Positions 48,079-56,989 are shown, counted from the stretch's first letter. The stretch is DNA of 64,000 nt from Streptomyces sp. CB00316 (GCF_001905595.1 NZ_LIXI01000011.1:190497-254496), one strand, 5' to 3'. Translations and numbers: made by a program. The notes: a model not told the origin generated them from the letters alone.

Positions 48079-49467
48079 TCAGCCGTCCAGCCCTGGCACG
48101 TCCTGCGGCAGCGGGCAGATGCGGCGGCCGTAGTGGTCGAAGACGTACAGGTGGGCCAGGTCCACCAGCAGCGGCACCTGGCCGCCGGTCCGCAGCCGCA
48201 TGTCGGGGCCGGTGCGCACCACCAGGTCACCGGCGATCACCGAGGGCCGGTCCGGGCTGCGGACCGCGGTGGGCTCCGGGGCGGGTTCGTCGAGGGCGAC
48301 GACCGGGCCGCTGATCCGCGCCCCGGCCCGCCCCTTCAGCCGGTCCAGGACACCGAGGCCTCCGAAGCCGCCGAGGCCGCCCTGGCTGCCGCCGGAACGG
48401 CCCGCCGCGGCTCTGCGGCGGCGGGGCGTGGCGCGGGGCTGGGCCGATTCGAGGTCCGGAACGATGGCGGCCTGCGAACCCGTGTTGAGGTGGACCAGCG
48501 CCTCGTGCCCCTGGTACTCGACGTGCTCCACGATCCCGCTGAGCGCCACCTCGCCAGGGCGGGCATGGCTGGGCGGGGCGATCCGGACCGCCTCCGAACG
48601 CAGCCCGACGATGATCCGGCGGCCCTGCTGGATGCGGAGCAACTGGTGGTCGGGGCTGAGGGGTTCGGGCAGGGCGAGGCGCTGCCGGCCGAGGTCGATC
48701 GACATCCGCCCCTCCAGCGGGGCGTGGACGACGGCCTGGAGAAGGTTGATCCGCGGGGTGCCGATGAACGCGGCCACGAAGACGTTCTCCGGCAGCGCGT
48801 AGACCTCCCTGGGCGGGCTGACCTGTTGCAGGACGCCGCCGCGCATCACGGCCACCCGGTCCCCGAGGGACATCGCCTCGGCCTGATCATGCGTCACGTA
48901 GATGGTGGTGACGCCCAGTTCCCTGGTGAGCAGGGCGATCTCGGCGCGCAGATGACTGCGGAGCTTGGCGTCCAGGTTGGAGAGCGGCTCGTCCATCAGG
49001 AAGACGGAGGGCCTGCGGGAGACGGCCCGGCCCATCGCCACCCGCTGGCGCTCGCCGCCGGAGAGCTGAGCCGGGTAGCGGTCGAGTACGTGCTCGACGC
49101 CGAGCATCCGGGCCGTGGCCTCGATCCGTGCGCTGTTGTCCTCGCGCGGGCTCTCCAGCTTCAGCGGGAAGCCGATGTTGGCGCGGTTCGTCATGCTCGG
49201 GTACAGCGCGAAGTTCTGGAACACCATCGCCATACCGCGTGTCCGCGGCGGCATGTGGTTGGCGAACTCGCCGTCGAGCAGCAGCTCGCCCTCGCTGATC
49301 TCCTCCAGCCCCGCGATCATGCGCAGCACGGTCGACTTGCCGCAGCCGGAGGGGCCGAGCAGGACGACGAACTCGCCGGGGTCGATGGAGAGCGTCAACC
49401 GGTCGACGGCACGCCGGTCCCGGCCGTAGCTCTTGCTGACGTGGTGCAGGGAGATGGCGCGCGTCAT
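48079..49467 (-). CDS. MalK/UgpC-type sugar ABC transporter ATPase with Gly/Arg-rich insert
   Basis: A 462-residue ABC ATPase. Walker A GPSGCGKST, signature LSGGERQRVAMGRAVSRRP, Walker B VFLMDEPLSNLDAKLRSHLR and the H-loop THDQAEAM are all intact. C-terminal TOBE/OB folds follow (GRRIIVGLRSEAVRIAPPSH). Compared with the usual 360-380 residues it carries an extra low-complexity insert of about 60-90 residues (RATPRRRRAAAGRSGGSQGG then LGGFGGLGVLDRLKGRAGAR) before the last beta domain. No permease or binding protein gene is adjacent, so it is an orphan, perhaps shared by several importers like MsiK. Confidence 0.9.
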   Translation of the reverse strand: MTRAISLHHVSKSYGRDRRAVDRLTLSIDPGEFVVLLGPSGCGKSTVLRMIAGLEEISEGELLLDGEFANHMPPRTRGMAMVFQNFALYPSMTNRANIGFPLKLESPREDNSARIEATARMLGVEHVLDRYPAQLSGGERQRVAMGRAVSRRPSVFLMDEPLSNLDAKLRSHLRAEIALLTRELGVTTIYVTHDQAEAMSLGDRVAVMRGGVLQQVSPPREVYALPENVFVAAFIGTPRINLLQAVVHAPLEGRMSIDLGRQRLALPEPLSPDHQLLRIQQGRRIIVGLRSEAVRIAPPSHARPGEVALSGIVEHVEYQGHEALVHLNTGSQAAIVPDLESAQPRATPRRRRAAAGRSGGSQGGLGGFGGLGVLDRLKGRAGARISGPVVALDEPAPEPTAVRSPDRPSVIAGDLVVRTGPDMRLRTGGQVPLLVDLAHLYVFDHYGRRICPLPQDVPGLDG

Positions 49468-49589
49468 GAGGTGTCCCCGGGATGAAGGTGTACGAGGTGT
49501 ACGTCGCGGTGGGGAGCGGCTGTGGAGGGAAGTTAGCCCACCGGGCGGGGTGTGGGAATGACTCGCGCGAAGGTTGGGACGTGTGGGGC

Positions 49590-49935
49590 GTACGGGGTTG
49601 GGTGGGGCTGTGTCGCGGACGCGGTTCCGGTTGGCCAGGGACGCGTGGTCAACCTGTTCCCTTTTTCCCGGTCGCGTACGGGCATGGGCTCCGCCGGTGC
49701 GGAGGAGGCCCGGGCCGCTCGTCCGCCGCGCAGGCCCAGCCCCGCCGCCGCCAGCAGCAGGCCGCCGAGCAGGGCGAACGGGGCCGCAGCATCGGGGTCA
49801 TCACCAGGCGGCAGGCGATGGTGGCGGCGGCCCGCGGGCTGAGCAGCAGTGCCGGGGGCGATCCCCCGGTGCTCGCCGACCGGCGGGTAGGCGGTGAGGA
49901 TGTCGGTGGCATCGGGGCCATCGGCGCCGGTGACA
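49590..49935 (-). pseudogene. Possible decayed coding fragment with a membrane segment
   Basis: Between the ABC ATPase and CitMHS genes are 468 bp without an intact gene. On the minus strand one frame stays open with biased codons and reads VTGADGPDATDILTAYPPVG, then later APFALLGGLLLAAAGLGLRG followed by a basic tail, resembling the end of a membrane-anchored protein. It has no start codon and merges into the CitMHS stop. This may be a gene remnant. The remaining about 120 bp (49470-49590) presumably carry the ABC gene promoter, with nothing distinct. Confidence 0.3.
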
Positions 49936-51345
49936 TCAGATCGTGCCGAAGAGGATGCCTGCCCCGAGCACCACCAGCGAGGTGAGCACCGCCCACTTGA
50001 CGGTGAAGCGGGTGTGGTCGCCGAACTCCACCTTCGCCATGCCGACGAGCACGTACACGGCGGGGACCAGCGGCGAGGACATGTGCAGCGCCTGGCCGGC
50101 CAGGGAGGCGCGGGCGATCTCCAGCGGGGAGACGCCGTGGGCCGCTCCGGCCTCGGCGAGCACGGGGACGACGCCGAAGTAGAAGCCGTCGTTCGACATG
50201 AAGTAGGTGAGCGGCAGGCTGAGCAGCCCGGTGACGATGGCCATGTGCGGACCCATCGCGTCGGGGACGGCCCCGACCACCCAGTCGGCCATGCTCTCGA
50301 CCATACCGGTGCCGGTGAGGACGCCGGTGAAGACGGCGGCGGCGAAGACCATGCCGGAGACGTTGAGGACGTTGTCGGCGTGGGCTGCGATCCGGGCCCG
50401 CTGGTCGGGCATGTGGGGGAAGTTGACGGTCAGCGCGAGGGCGGCGCCGAGGAGGAAGAGCACCGGGATCGGCATCAGTTCCATGATCATGGCGGTCAGC
50501 AGGGCGATGGTCAGACCGGCGTTGAACCAGTAGAGCTTGGGCCGCAGGGTGGAGCGGTTCGGGTCGAGGCCCTTGAACTCCTCCTCGTCCTCCTCGTCAT
50601 CGTCCTGCGTGAGGCCCGCCGAAGCCGAGCCGCCGGACGCCTTGCGCGGACGGTCCTCCCCGGCGCCGCCCGCCCCCGCCGGCACGGCCTCCTGCTCCGG
50701 CTCCCCTACCAGCGCCTCGTCCAGCGTGAGCATGCCCAGACGCTTGCGCTCGCGCAGGCCCAGCACGTACGAGAGCAGGAAGACGGCCAGCAGGCCGACG
50801 GCCAGCGCCGGGATCATCGGGATGAAGATCTCGGCGGCGTCCAGCTTGAGCGCGGTCGCGGCGCGGGCGGTGGGGCCACCCCAGGGAAGGGTGTTCATGA
50901 CGCCGTTCGCCGTGGCCGCCACACCGGTCATCACGACGAGGCTCATCTTGAGGCGTTTGTAGAGCGGATACATCGCCGAGACCGTGATCATGAAGGTGGT
51001 GGAGCCGTCGCCGTCCAGCGAGACGATCGCGGCGAGCACCGCCGTACCGACCACGATCCGCATCGGGTCCGCCTGGCAGAACCGCAGGATGCCCCGGACG
51101 ATCGGGTCGAAGAGGCCGACGTCGATCATCACGCCGAAGTAGACGATGGCGAACATCAGCATGGCGGCGGTCGGCGCCAGGTTGCCGACGCCGTCGATGA
51201 CGTAGTCGCCGAGCTTCGCTCCCTGTCCGACGGCGACACAGAACAGCGCGGGGATCAGTACCAGCGCCGCGATCGGCGACATCTTCTTCGTCATGATCAG
51301 GACCAGGAAGGTCGCGATCATGGCGAAGCCGAGGATTGTCAGCAT
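49936..51345 (-). CDS. CitMHS family metal-citrate:H+ symporter
   Basis: A 469-residue integral membrane transporter of the CitMHS family, which takes up citrate complexed with Mg2+, Ca2+ or Fe3+. It has about 12 hydrophobic segments, with the family motifs VSLDGDGSTTFMITVSAMYP, GVMNTLPWGGPTARAATAL and LTYFMSNDGFYFGVVPVL, and ends LVVLGAGILFGTI. The central cytoplasmic loop is long and very acidic (TQDDDEEDEEEFKGLDP). It starts MLTILGFAMIATF; the leader holds an inverted repeat. No two-component system is adjacent. Confidence 0.93.
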   Translation of the reverse strand: MLTILGFAMIATFLVLIMTKKMSPIAALVLIPALFCVAVGQGAKLGDYVIDGVGNLAPTAAMLMFAIVYFGVMIDVGLFDPIVRGILRFCQADPMRIVVGTAVLAAIVSLDGDGSTTFMITVSAMYPLYKRLKMSLVVMTGVAATANGVMNTLPWGGPTARAATALKLDAAEIFIPMIPALAVGLLAVFLLSYVLGLRERKRLGMLTLDEALVGEPEQEAVPAGAGGAGEDRPRKASGGSASAGLTQDDDEEDEEEFKGLDPNRSTLRPKLYWFNAGLTIALLTAMIMELMPIPVLFLLGAALALTVNFPHMPDQRARIAAHADNVLNVSGMVFAAAVFTGVLTGTGMVESMADWVVGAVPDAMGPHMAIVTGLLSLPLTYFMSNDGFYFGVVPVLAEAGAAHGVSPLEIARASLAGQALHMSSPLVPAVYVLVGMAKVEFGDHTRFTVKWAVLTSLVVLGAGILFGTI

Positions 51346-51353
51346 GGGGGATA

Positions 51354-51412
51354 CCTAACGTTCGTCCTTGAACTCCCACCGGTCTCGGCGGTCGGTCCGG
51401 ACGACGTTAGGG
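51354..51412 (-). promoter_or_regulatory. Inverted repeat upstream of the CitMHS gene
   Basis: CCTAACGTTCGTCC at 51354-51367 is matched by the near-complementary GGACGACGTTAGG at 51400-51412 (one base skipped). The arms lie in the leader of the citrate transporter gene and could form an RNA stem or mark a regulator site. Confidence 0.45.
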
Positions 51413-51484
51413 GCCTCCCCGAAGAGTCAACAAGACGTCTACGCGTGAGCAATACGAGCAAAACTCCAGGTCAACGCGGTGGCG

Positions 51485-53686
51485 TTACGGGGACGGGGTC
51501 ACCGTCACCGGAATGGCGTTCAGTACGGCGGTGCCGGACAGCGGGTCCAGGAGGGTGCCGTCGAGCAGCTGGTTCACGTTTGCCCCGGGGTGGGCGGCGG
51601 CGACCGCCATACGGGTCCCGGGGCGGCTGTGGCCCCAGCCGTGCGGAAGGCTCACCACTCCGCTGCGTACGGTGTCCGTGATCTCGGCGGGGGCCTCGAT
51701 CCCGCCACCCGCCGACTCGATCCGTACGGTGGCGCCGTCCACGAGCCCCAGCCGTGCCGCGTCGTCGGGGTGGACCTGGAGGGTGCAGACATTGGAACCG
51801 CCGCTGAGCGAACCGACGTTGTGCATCCAGCTGTTGTTGGAGCGCAGATGGCGGCGGCCGACGAGGACGAGCGGGGCGGGCCTTACGCCCAGCGCCCGGT
51901 GCAGGCGGGGCAGGTCGGCGGCGATCGGGGCGGGGAGCAGTTCGATGCGGCCGGAGCGGGTGCGCAGGATCTCCGGGACGCGGGGCTTCAGCGGGCCGAG
52001 GTCGATGCCGTGCGGGTGGGCGAGGAGCTGCTCCAGCGTCAGACCGTACGGGCCGAGCCGCAGCATGAGGTCGAGGCGGCGTTCGGGGCCGCTTCCGCCG
52101 GTGAGCTCGTCGGCCAGCTCCTTCGGGGCGCCCGCCTTGGTGATCGCGGTGGCGATGGCGAGGTCGTCGACGGCGGAGGGCGGGGCGCCGTGCATCCCGC
52201 TCACCGCGAGGATCAGTCGGGCGTGGATCTCGCTCTCGTCCATCCGGCCTTCCTCCAGCGGTACGGGGGCCGGGGTGTAGCGGACCTGGTTGTGCACGGC
52301 GAAGGAGTTGAACGCGAAGTCGAAGTGGGCGCTCTGCGAGGGCGGCGGCGGGGGCAGCACGACGTCGGCGTGGCGGGAGGTCTCGTTCAGGTACGGGTCG
52401 ACGCTGACCATGAAGTCGAGGTGACCGGCGAGCGCCGCGTCCAGCCGGTCGCCGTCGGGCGCGGAGAGGACGGGGTTGGCGGCGAGGACGACCAGGGCGC
52501 GGATGCGGCCCTCGCCCGGGGTCTCGATCTCCTCGGCCAGGGCGGCGGTGGGGAGTTCGCCCTTGGCCTCGGGGTGGCCGGAGACCCGGCTCGCCCAGCG
52601 GCCGAGCGCGAAGCCCTTGCCGGGAACGGGGCCCTTGCCGGGGGCGGCGGGGCGGGGTGCGCGGGCCGTCGCGGAGAGGGGGAACAGCGCACCGCCGGGG
52701 CGGTCGAGGTTGCCGGTGAGGATGTTGAGGACGTCCACCAGCCAGCTGGCGAGCGTGCCGTGCTCGACGGTGCAGCTGCCGATCCGCCCGTAGACGGCGG
52801 CGGTGGGTGCGGCGGCCAGTTCGCGGGCGAGGGCGGTGATGGTGGCCGCCTCCACATCGCAGGCGGCGGCGACCGCGGCCGGGGTGAAGTCGGAGAGGGC
52901 GGTGGCGAGTTCGTCCGCCCCCTCCAGATGTTCGGCGAGCGGGCCGGGGTCGGCGAGCTTCTCCTGGAGGAGGACGTGGGCCATGGCGGCGAGCAGCAAC
53001 GCGTCGGCTCCCGGCCGGATCGCGACGTGCCGGTCGGCGAGGCGGGCGGTCCGGGTGCGGCGCGGGTCGATGACGGTGAGGGTGCCGCCGCGCCTCCGCA
53101 GCGCCCTGAGGCGGCCGGGGAAGTCGGGGGCGGTGCAGAGGCTGCCGTTGGACTCCAGCGGGTTGGCGCCGATCAGGAGGAGGTGGTCGGTGCGGTCGAG
53201 GTCCGGTACGGCAATGGCGTGCGCGTCTCCGAAGAGCAGCCCGCTGGAGACGTGCTTGGGCATCTGGTCCAGGGTGCTCGCGGTGAAGACGTTGCGGGTG
53301 CGCAGGGCCGCGAGGAGCAGGGGCGGGTACAGGGAGCCCGCCATGGTGTGGACGTTGGGGTTGCCGAGGACGACGCCGACGGCCTGCGGGCCGTGGGCCT
53401 CGACGAGGGCGGGTACGCGGGCGGCGATCCGGTCGAACGCCTCGTCCCAGGTCGCCTCCCGCAGCTCCCCGTCCTCCCCGCGCACGAGCGGGACGCGCAG
53501 CCGGTCGGGGTCGGCGTCCAGGCCTCCGAAGGACGCCCCCTTGGGGCAGATGAAGCCCCGGCTGAAGATGTCGTCGCGGTCGCCGCGCGCACCGGTGACG
53601 GTGGTCCCCTCGATGGTGAGGGTGAGGCCGCAGGTGGCTTCGCAGAGGGGGCAGATACGCGGTGCGGTACGGGATGCGTGGGACAT
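51485..53686 (-). CDS. Molybdopterin-dependent oxidoreductase (DMSO reductase family)
   Basis: A 733-residue molybdo-bis(MGD) enzyme. The N-terminal [4Fe-4S] site is CPLCEATCGLTL ... GFICPKGASF (C-x2-C-x3-C with the fourth Cys about 27 residues on). Substrate/cofactor segments include GANPLESNGSLCTAPDFPGR and YLNETSRHADVVLPPPPP, and the C-terminal cap domain has NNSWMHNVGSLSGG and LPHGWGHSRPGTRM. There is no Tat signal, so it is cytoplasmic. The electron acceptor and substrate are unknown (formate dehydrogenase- or nitrate reductase-like). An ATACCGACCGGT-type operator lies 88 bp upstream. Confidence 0.92.
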   Translation of the reverse strand: MSHASRTAPRICPLCEATCGLTLTIEGTTVTGARGDRDDIFSRGFICPKGASFGGLDADPDRLRVPLVRGEDGELREATWDEAFDRIAARVPALVEAHGPQAVGVVLGNPNVHTMAGSLYPPLLLAALRTRNVFTASTLDQMPKHVSSGLLFGDAHAIAVPDLDRTDHLLLIGANPLESNGSLCTAPDFPGRLRALRRRGGTLTVIDPRRTRTARLADRHVAIRPGADALLLAAMAHVLLQEKLADPGPLAEHLEGADELATALSDFTPAAVAAACDVEAATITALARELAAAPTAAVYGRIGSCTVEHGTLASWLVDVLNILTGNLDRPGGALFPLSATARAPRPAAPGKGPVPGKGFALGRWASRVSGHPEAKGELPTAALAEEIETPGEGRIRALVVLAANPVLSAPDGDRLDAALAGHLDFMVSVDPYLNETSRHADVVLPPPPPSQSAHFDFAFNSFAVHNQVRYTPAPVPLEEGRMDESEIHARLILAVSGMHGAPPSAVDDLAIATAITKAGAPKELADELTGGSGPERRLDLMLRLGPYGLTLEQLLAHPHGIDLGPLKPRVPEILRTRSGRIELLPAPIAADLPRLHRALGVRPAPLVLVGRRHLRSNNSWMHNVGSLSGGSNVCTLQVHPDDAARLGLVDGATVRIESAGGGIEAPAEITDTVRSGVVSLPHGWGHSRPGTRMAVAAAHPGANVNQLLDGTLLDPLSGTAVLNAIPVTVTPSP

Positions 53687-53773
53687 GGGCCCTCCCCGGG
53701 GCGACGGCGGTGGCGGCGCTGACGGCGCGCGCTTGCGGCCGGGCGAGGGACGAGCGACCCGGCAGGGTGAGCA

Positions 53774-53791
53774 TACCGACCGGTACGCATG
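53774..53791. promoter_or_regulatory. Third ATACCGACCGGT-type operator
   Basis: ATACCGACCGGTACGCAT matches 15 of 18 positions of ATACCGACCGGTCGGTAT and contains the perfect palindrome TACCGACCGGTA with central AC. It lies between the stop of the TetR gene at 53849 and the start of the molybdopterin oxidoreductase. Confidence 0.68.
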
Positions 53792-53848
53792 GCGGGGAGG
53801 TGCTGGAGGCGGGCACTTGGCACCCCGCCCCCGAGGCCCCCGGCGCCC

Positions 53849-54460
53849 TCAGTCCAGGATCTGCGCGAGGTACGCCCGTACCAGCGTCCGGGTCTCGGCG
53901 ACGATCGCCGGGTCGCCCGACGGGTCCGTACGGAAGGCGAGTTGGAGCAGCGCGTCCGCCGCCTCGACGCTCACCAGGATGGCCCGCAGCAGCTCCGGGC
54001 CGGGGTGGCGGCCGAGGTGTCCGGCGAGGAGGTCGGCGAGCCGGCCCGCGAGGCGGCGGTTGGCGTCGTCCGACGCCTCCTCGGCGGGCGACGGGGGCCC
54101 GAAGTCGACCAGGGCGAAGCCGGGCACGGTCCGCTTCATCGCCAGGTACTCGTCCAGCACCGCGTCGATCGCCCCGCGCCAGTCCTCGGCGGGGAGGGAG
54201 CCGAGCCGGGCGGTGATGCGCTCGGCGTAGAGGTCCAGGTTGCGCAGCGCCAGGGCGTCGACCAGGGCCCGTTTGTTGGAGAAGAAACGGTAGACGGAGC
54301 CGATGGGCACCTCGGCGCGCAACGCGACGTCGCGGGTGGAGAGCTGCTCGTAGCCGGTCTCGTCGAGCAGTCCGGCGCAGGCGTCGAGTATCCGGGCGAG
54401 CCGGTCGGCGCTGCGCTGCTGCACGGGGGCGCGGCGGAGGTTCGGGTTCGGGTGGGGCAC
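53849..54460 (-). CDS. TetR family regulator
   Basis: A 203-residue TetR protein. The HTH is LARILDACAGLLDETGYEQL, STRDVALRAEVPIGSVYRFF, SNKRALVDALALRN. The C-terminal domain (DEYLAMKRTVPGFALVDFG) is of the TetR_C_17-like type. It lies upstream of the molybdopterin oxidoreductase gene on the same strand (162-bp gap with an operator) and divergent from hmgA. It may regulate the oxidoreductase, hmgA, or both. Confidence 0.88.
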   Translation of the reverse strand: MPHPNPNLRRAPVQQRSADRLARILDACAGLLDETGYEQLSTRDVALRAEVPIGSVYRFFSNKRALVDALALRNLDLYAERITARLGSLPAEDWRGAIDAVLDEYLAMKRTVPGFALVDFGPPSPAEEASDDANRRLAGRLADLLAGHLGRHPGPELLRAILVSVEAADALLQLAFRTDPSGDPAIVAETRTLVRAYLAQILD

Positions 54461-54567
54461 GGACCCATGATGCCGTGCACCTCCCGGGCGCTCTCCGCAA
54501 GCCCCTCGGAAGCCACCCCACGCCCCGGACCGGTGACCGGACCCCCCGAATGGCGTGATCGAAGCCG

Positions 54568-54607
54568 TTGACGCGCCCGCCTTCTATTCCTACGGTGTCC
54601 CATAGGA
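54568..54607 (+). promoter_or_regulatory. hmgA promoter overlapped by a 20-bp dyad
   Basis: TTGACG (-35, 54568-54573), a 17-bp spacer and TACGGT (-10, 54591-54596) form a good vegetative promoter 60 bp before the hmgA start. The -10 is embedded in TCCTACGG-TGTC-CCATAGGA (54588-54607), an inverted repeat with 7 of 8 arm matches, as expected for a repressor operator. Confidence 0.7.
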
Positions 54608-54655
54608 TTCGTTGTCCGGCGGATCCGAGGGCTTCGTGGGCACCGGGAGTGCGGG

Positions 54656-55975
54656 ATGAGCGGCATCGAGCAGGCGAGGAAGACGGCGGAGGGACTGACG
54701 TACTCCTCCGGTTTCGGCAACGAACACAGCTCGGAGGCGGTGCCGGGGGCACTGCCGCACGGCCGTAACTCCCCCCAGCGCGCCCCCCTCGGGCTCTACG
54801 CGGAGCAGCTGAGCGGCTCCGCCTTCACCGAGCCCCGCGCCGACAACCGCCGCTCCTGGCTCTACCGGATCCGCCCCTCCGCCGTACACCCGGCCTTCAC
54901 CCGGACCGACAACGGTGATCTGCGCACCGCGCCCTTCACCGAGAGCGTGCCGGACCCGAACCGGCTCCGCTGGAACCCGCTCCCCGACCCCGCGCCCGGC
55001 ACGGACTTCGTCAGCGGCCTGTGGACCTTGGGCGGCAACGGTGACGCCACCCAGCGCACGGGCATGGCGGTGCACCTCTACCACGCCAACTCCTCCATGA
55101 CCGACCGGGTGTTCAGCGACTCGGACGGTGAACTGCTGATCGTCCCGGAGCGCGGCGGGCTGCTGCTCCGCACCGAACTGGGCCTGCTGCGGGCCGAACC
55201 GGGCCATGTCGCACTGATCCCGCGCGGCGTCCGCTTCCGGGTGGAGCTGCTGGAGGAGACCGCACGCGGGTACGTCTGCGAGAACTACGGCCGCCCGTTC
55301 GTGCTCCCGGACCTCGGGCCGATCGGCGCCAACGGGCTGGCCCACGCCCGGGACTTCCTGGCCCCCGTCGCCGCGTACGAGGACGACGACCGGCCGGTGG
55401 AGGTGGTCAACAAGTTCTGCGGGAACCTCTGGTCGGCGGCGTACGACCACTCCCCGCTCGATGTCGTCGCCTGGTACGGCACCCACGCCCCGTACGTCTA
55501 CGATCTGCGCCGGTTCAACGTCATCGGCTCGATCAGCTACGACCACCCCGACCCCTCGATCTTCACGGTGCTGACCTCACCGTCGGAGACCCCCGGCCTG
55601 GCCGGTGTCGACTTCGTCGTCTTCGCCCCGCGCTGGCTGGTCGGTGAGGACACCTTCCGGCCGCCGTACTTCCACCGGAACGTGATGAGCGAGTACATGG
55701 GGCTGATCGAGGGCACGTACGACGCGAAGGCGGACGGCTTCGTCCCCGGGGGCGGCTCGCTGCACAACATGATGTCCGCCCACGGGCCGGACCGCGAGAC
55801 CTTCGACCGGGCGAGCGCGACGGAGCTGAGGCCGCAGAAGATCGAGGACGGCCTGGCCTTCATGTTCGAGACCCGGTGGCCGGTCATCGCGACCCCGCAG
55901 GCGGCCGGGGCCGGCCATCTGCAGCGCGGTTACGACGACGTGTGGCAGGGTCTGAGCCGCAACTTCCGGCCGTAG
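54656..55975 (+). CDS. hmgA: Homogentisate 1,2-dioxygenase
   Basis: A 439-residue non-haem iron cupin enzyme that opens the ring of homogentisate to maleylacetoacetate in tyrosine and phenylalanine breakdown. Family landmarks: TYSSGFGNEHSSEAVPGALP, LYAEQLSGSAFTEPR, the iron-ligand segment PPYFHRNVMSEYMGLIEGTY and the Gly-rich SLHNMMSAHGPD with a ligand His. The length is standard (430-440). It starts MSGIEQARKTAEG behind a well-formed promoter with a dyad. The GntR gene follows 60 bp later. Other genes of the pathway are not in the window. Confidence 0.97.
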   Translation: MSGIEQARKTAEGLTYSSGFGNEHSSEAVPGALPHGRNSPQRAPLGLYAEQLSGSAFTEPRADNRRSWLYRIRPSAVHPAFTRTDNGDLRTAPFTESVPDPNRLRWNPLPDPAPGTDFVSGLWTLGGNGDATQRTGMAVHLYHANSSMTDRVFSDSDGELLIVPERGGLLLRTELGLLRAEPGHVALIPRGVRFRVELLEETARGYVCENYGRPFVLPDLGPIGANGLAHARDFLAPVAAYEDDDRPVEVVNKFCGNLWSAAYDHSPLDVVAWYGTHAPYVYDLRRFNVIGSISYDHPDPSIFTVLTSPSETPGLAGVDFVVFAPRWLVGEDTFRPPYFHRNVMSEYMGLIEGTYDAKADGFVPGGGSLHNMMSAHGPDRETFDRASATELRPQKIEDGLAFMFETRWPVIATPQAAGAGHLQRGYDDVWQGLSRNFRP

Positions 55976-56035
55976 ACGGGCCAGGCGGCCGGAGGGGCCC
56001 GGAGGGGCCCGGAGGGACGGGACGGGGACGACGAC

Positions 56036-56896
56036 GTGACAGAGAGCCATGAGACGACCACCGAGGCTGGGACGGCCGAAGCGGGGGCGTGCGCAGACGC
56101 GGCGGCACGGAGGCGATCCGGCGTGAACGCGGTGGGCCGGGCGCACCCGCCCGCCTTCGCCCCCGACTCACTCGTCCTCAACCGGAAGCTGCCGCTCTGG
56201 TACCAGGTCTCCCAGTCCCTGCGGGCCTCCATACTCGGCCGCCCGCAGGACGCCTCCCCCCGGCTGCCGACCGAGGAGCAGCTCGCCGCGCACTACGGGG
56301 TCAGCGTGCTCACGATGCGCCAGGCGCTGAAGGAGCTGGAGACGGAGGGGCTGATCAGCCGGCACCGGCGGCGCGGCACGTTCATCGAACCGCGCGCCCG
56401 GCGGGTCTCCCCGGTCCGGCTGCTGGGCTCGGTCGACGCGATCGTCGCCCAGCAGTCCGGTGAGGCGACGACGATTCTCGGTCACGGGGCGGTGCCGGTG
56501 CCGGGTGACCTCGCGGAGTTCTTCCCGGAGTGCGGCGAGGTCGTCAGCTACCGGCGGCTGCGCCGTGACGGCGAGAGCGACGAGCCCACCAACTGGGCGG
56601 AGAACGCGGTACGCCCCGATGTCGCCGCCCGCATCGACGTGGCCGACCTCGAACGCTGGCCGATGACCAAGGTGCTGCGCGACGTCGTCGGCGTTCGCAT
56701 CTCCCGGATCACCGACACGGTGGAGGCCCGGCTCGCCGACCCGGTCACCGCCGAGCTCCTCCAGGTCCCGCTGCTCAGCCCGATCCTGCACTACACGGGC
56801 GTGACGTACGACGTGGAGGGACGCGTCGTGGATGTGGCCCGGATCCGCTACCGGGGCGACCGGTTCTCGTTCTCCGTGACGGTGGAGGCCCACTAG
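56036..56896 (+). CDS. GntR/HutC family regulator
   Basis: A 286-residue GntR-family protein: a 45-residue disordered N-terminus, a winged helix (LPTEEQLAAHYGVSVLTMRQ, ALKELETEGLISRHRRRGTF) and a UTRA effector domain (ending VDVARIRYRGDRFSFSVTVE). It starts at GTG 56036, preceded by GACGGGGACGAC. It follows hmgA by 60 bp in the same direction, so it may sense an aromatic acid and act on the hmgA dyad; that link is not shown. Just before it, the decamer GGAGGGGCCC is repeated. Confidence 0.87.
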   Translation: MTESHETTTEAGTAEAGACADAAARRRSGVNAVGRAHPPAFAPDSLVLNRKLPLWYQVSQSLRASILGRPQDASPRLPTEEQLAAHYGVSVLTMRQALKELETEGLISRHRRRGTFIEPRARRVSPVRLLGSVDAIVAQQSGEATTILGHGAVPVPGDLAEFFPECGEVVSYRRLRRDGESDEPTNWAENAVRPDVAARIDVADLERWPMTKVLRDVVGVRISRITDTVEARLADPVTAELLQVPLLSPILHYTGVTYDVEGRVVDVARIRYRGDRFSFSVTVEAH

Positions 56897-56989
56897 GGGG
56901 CGCCCGGCCCCGCCGTTACGATGCGAACGGGTCGCGGCGGACAGGGCCGGCCGGCAGGGGCAGGGTCAGCGGACTGGGAGGGCGGCTCG

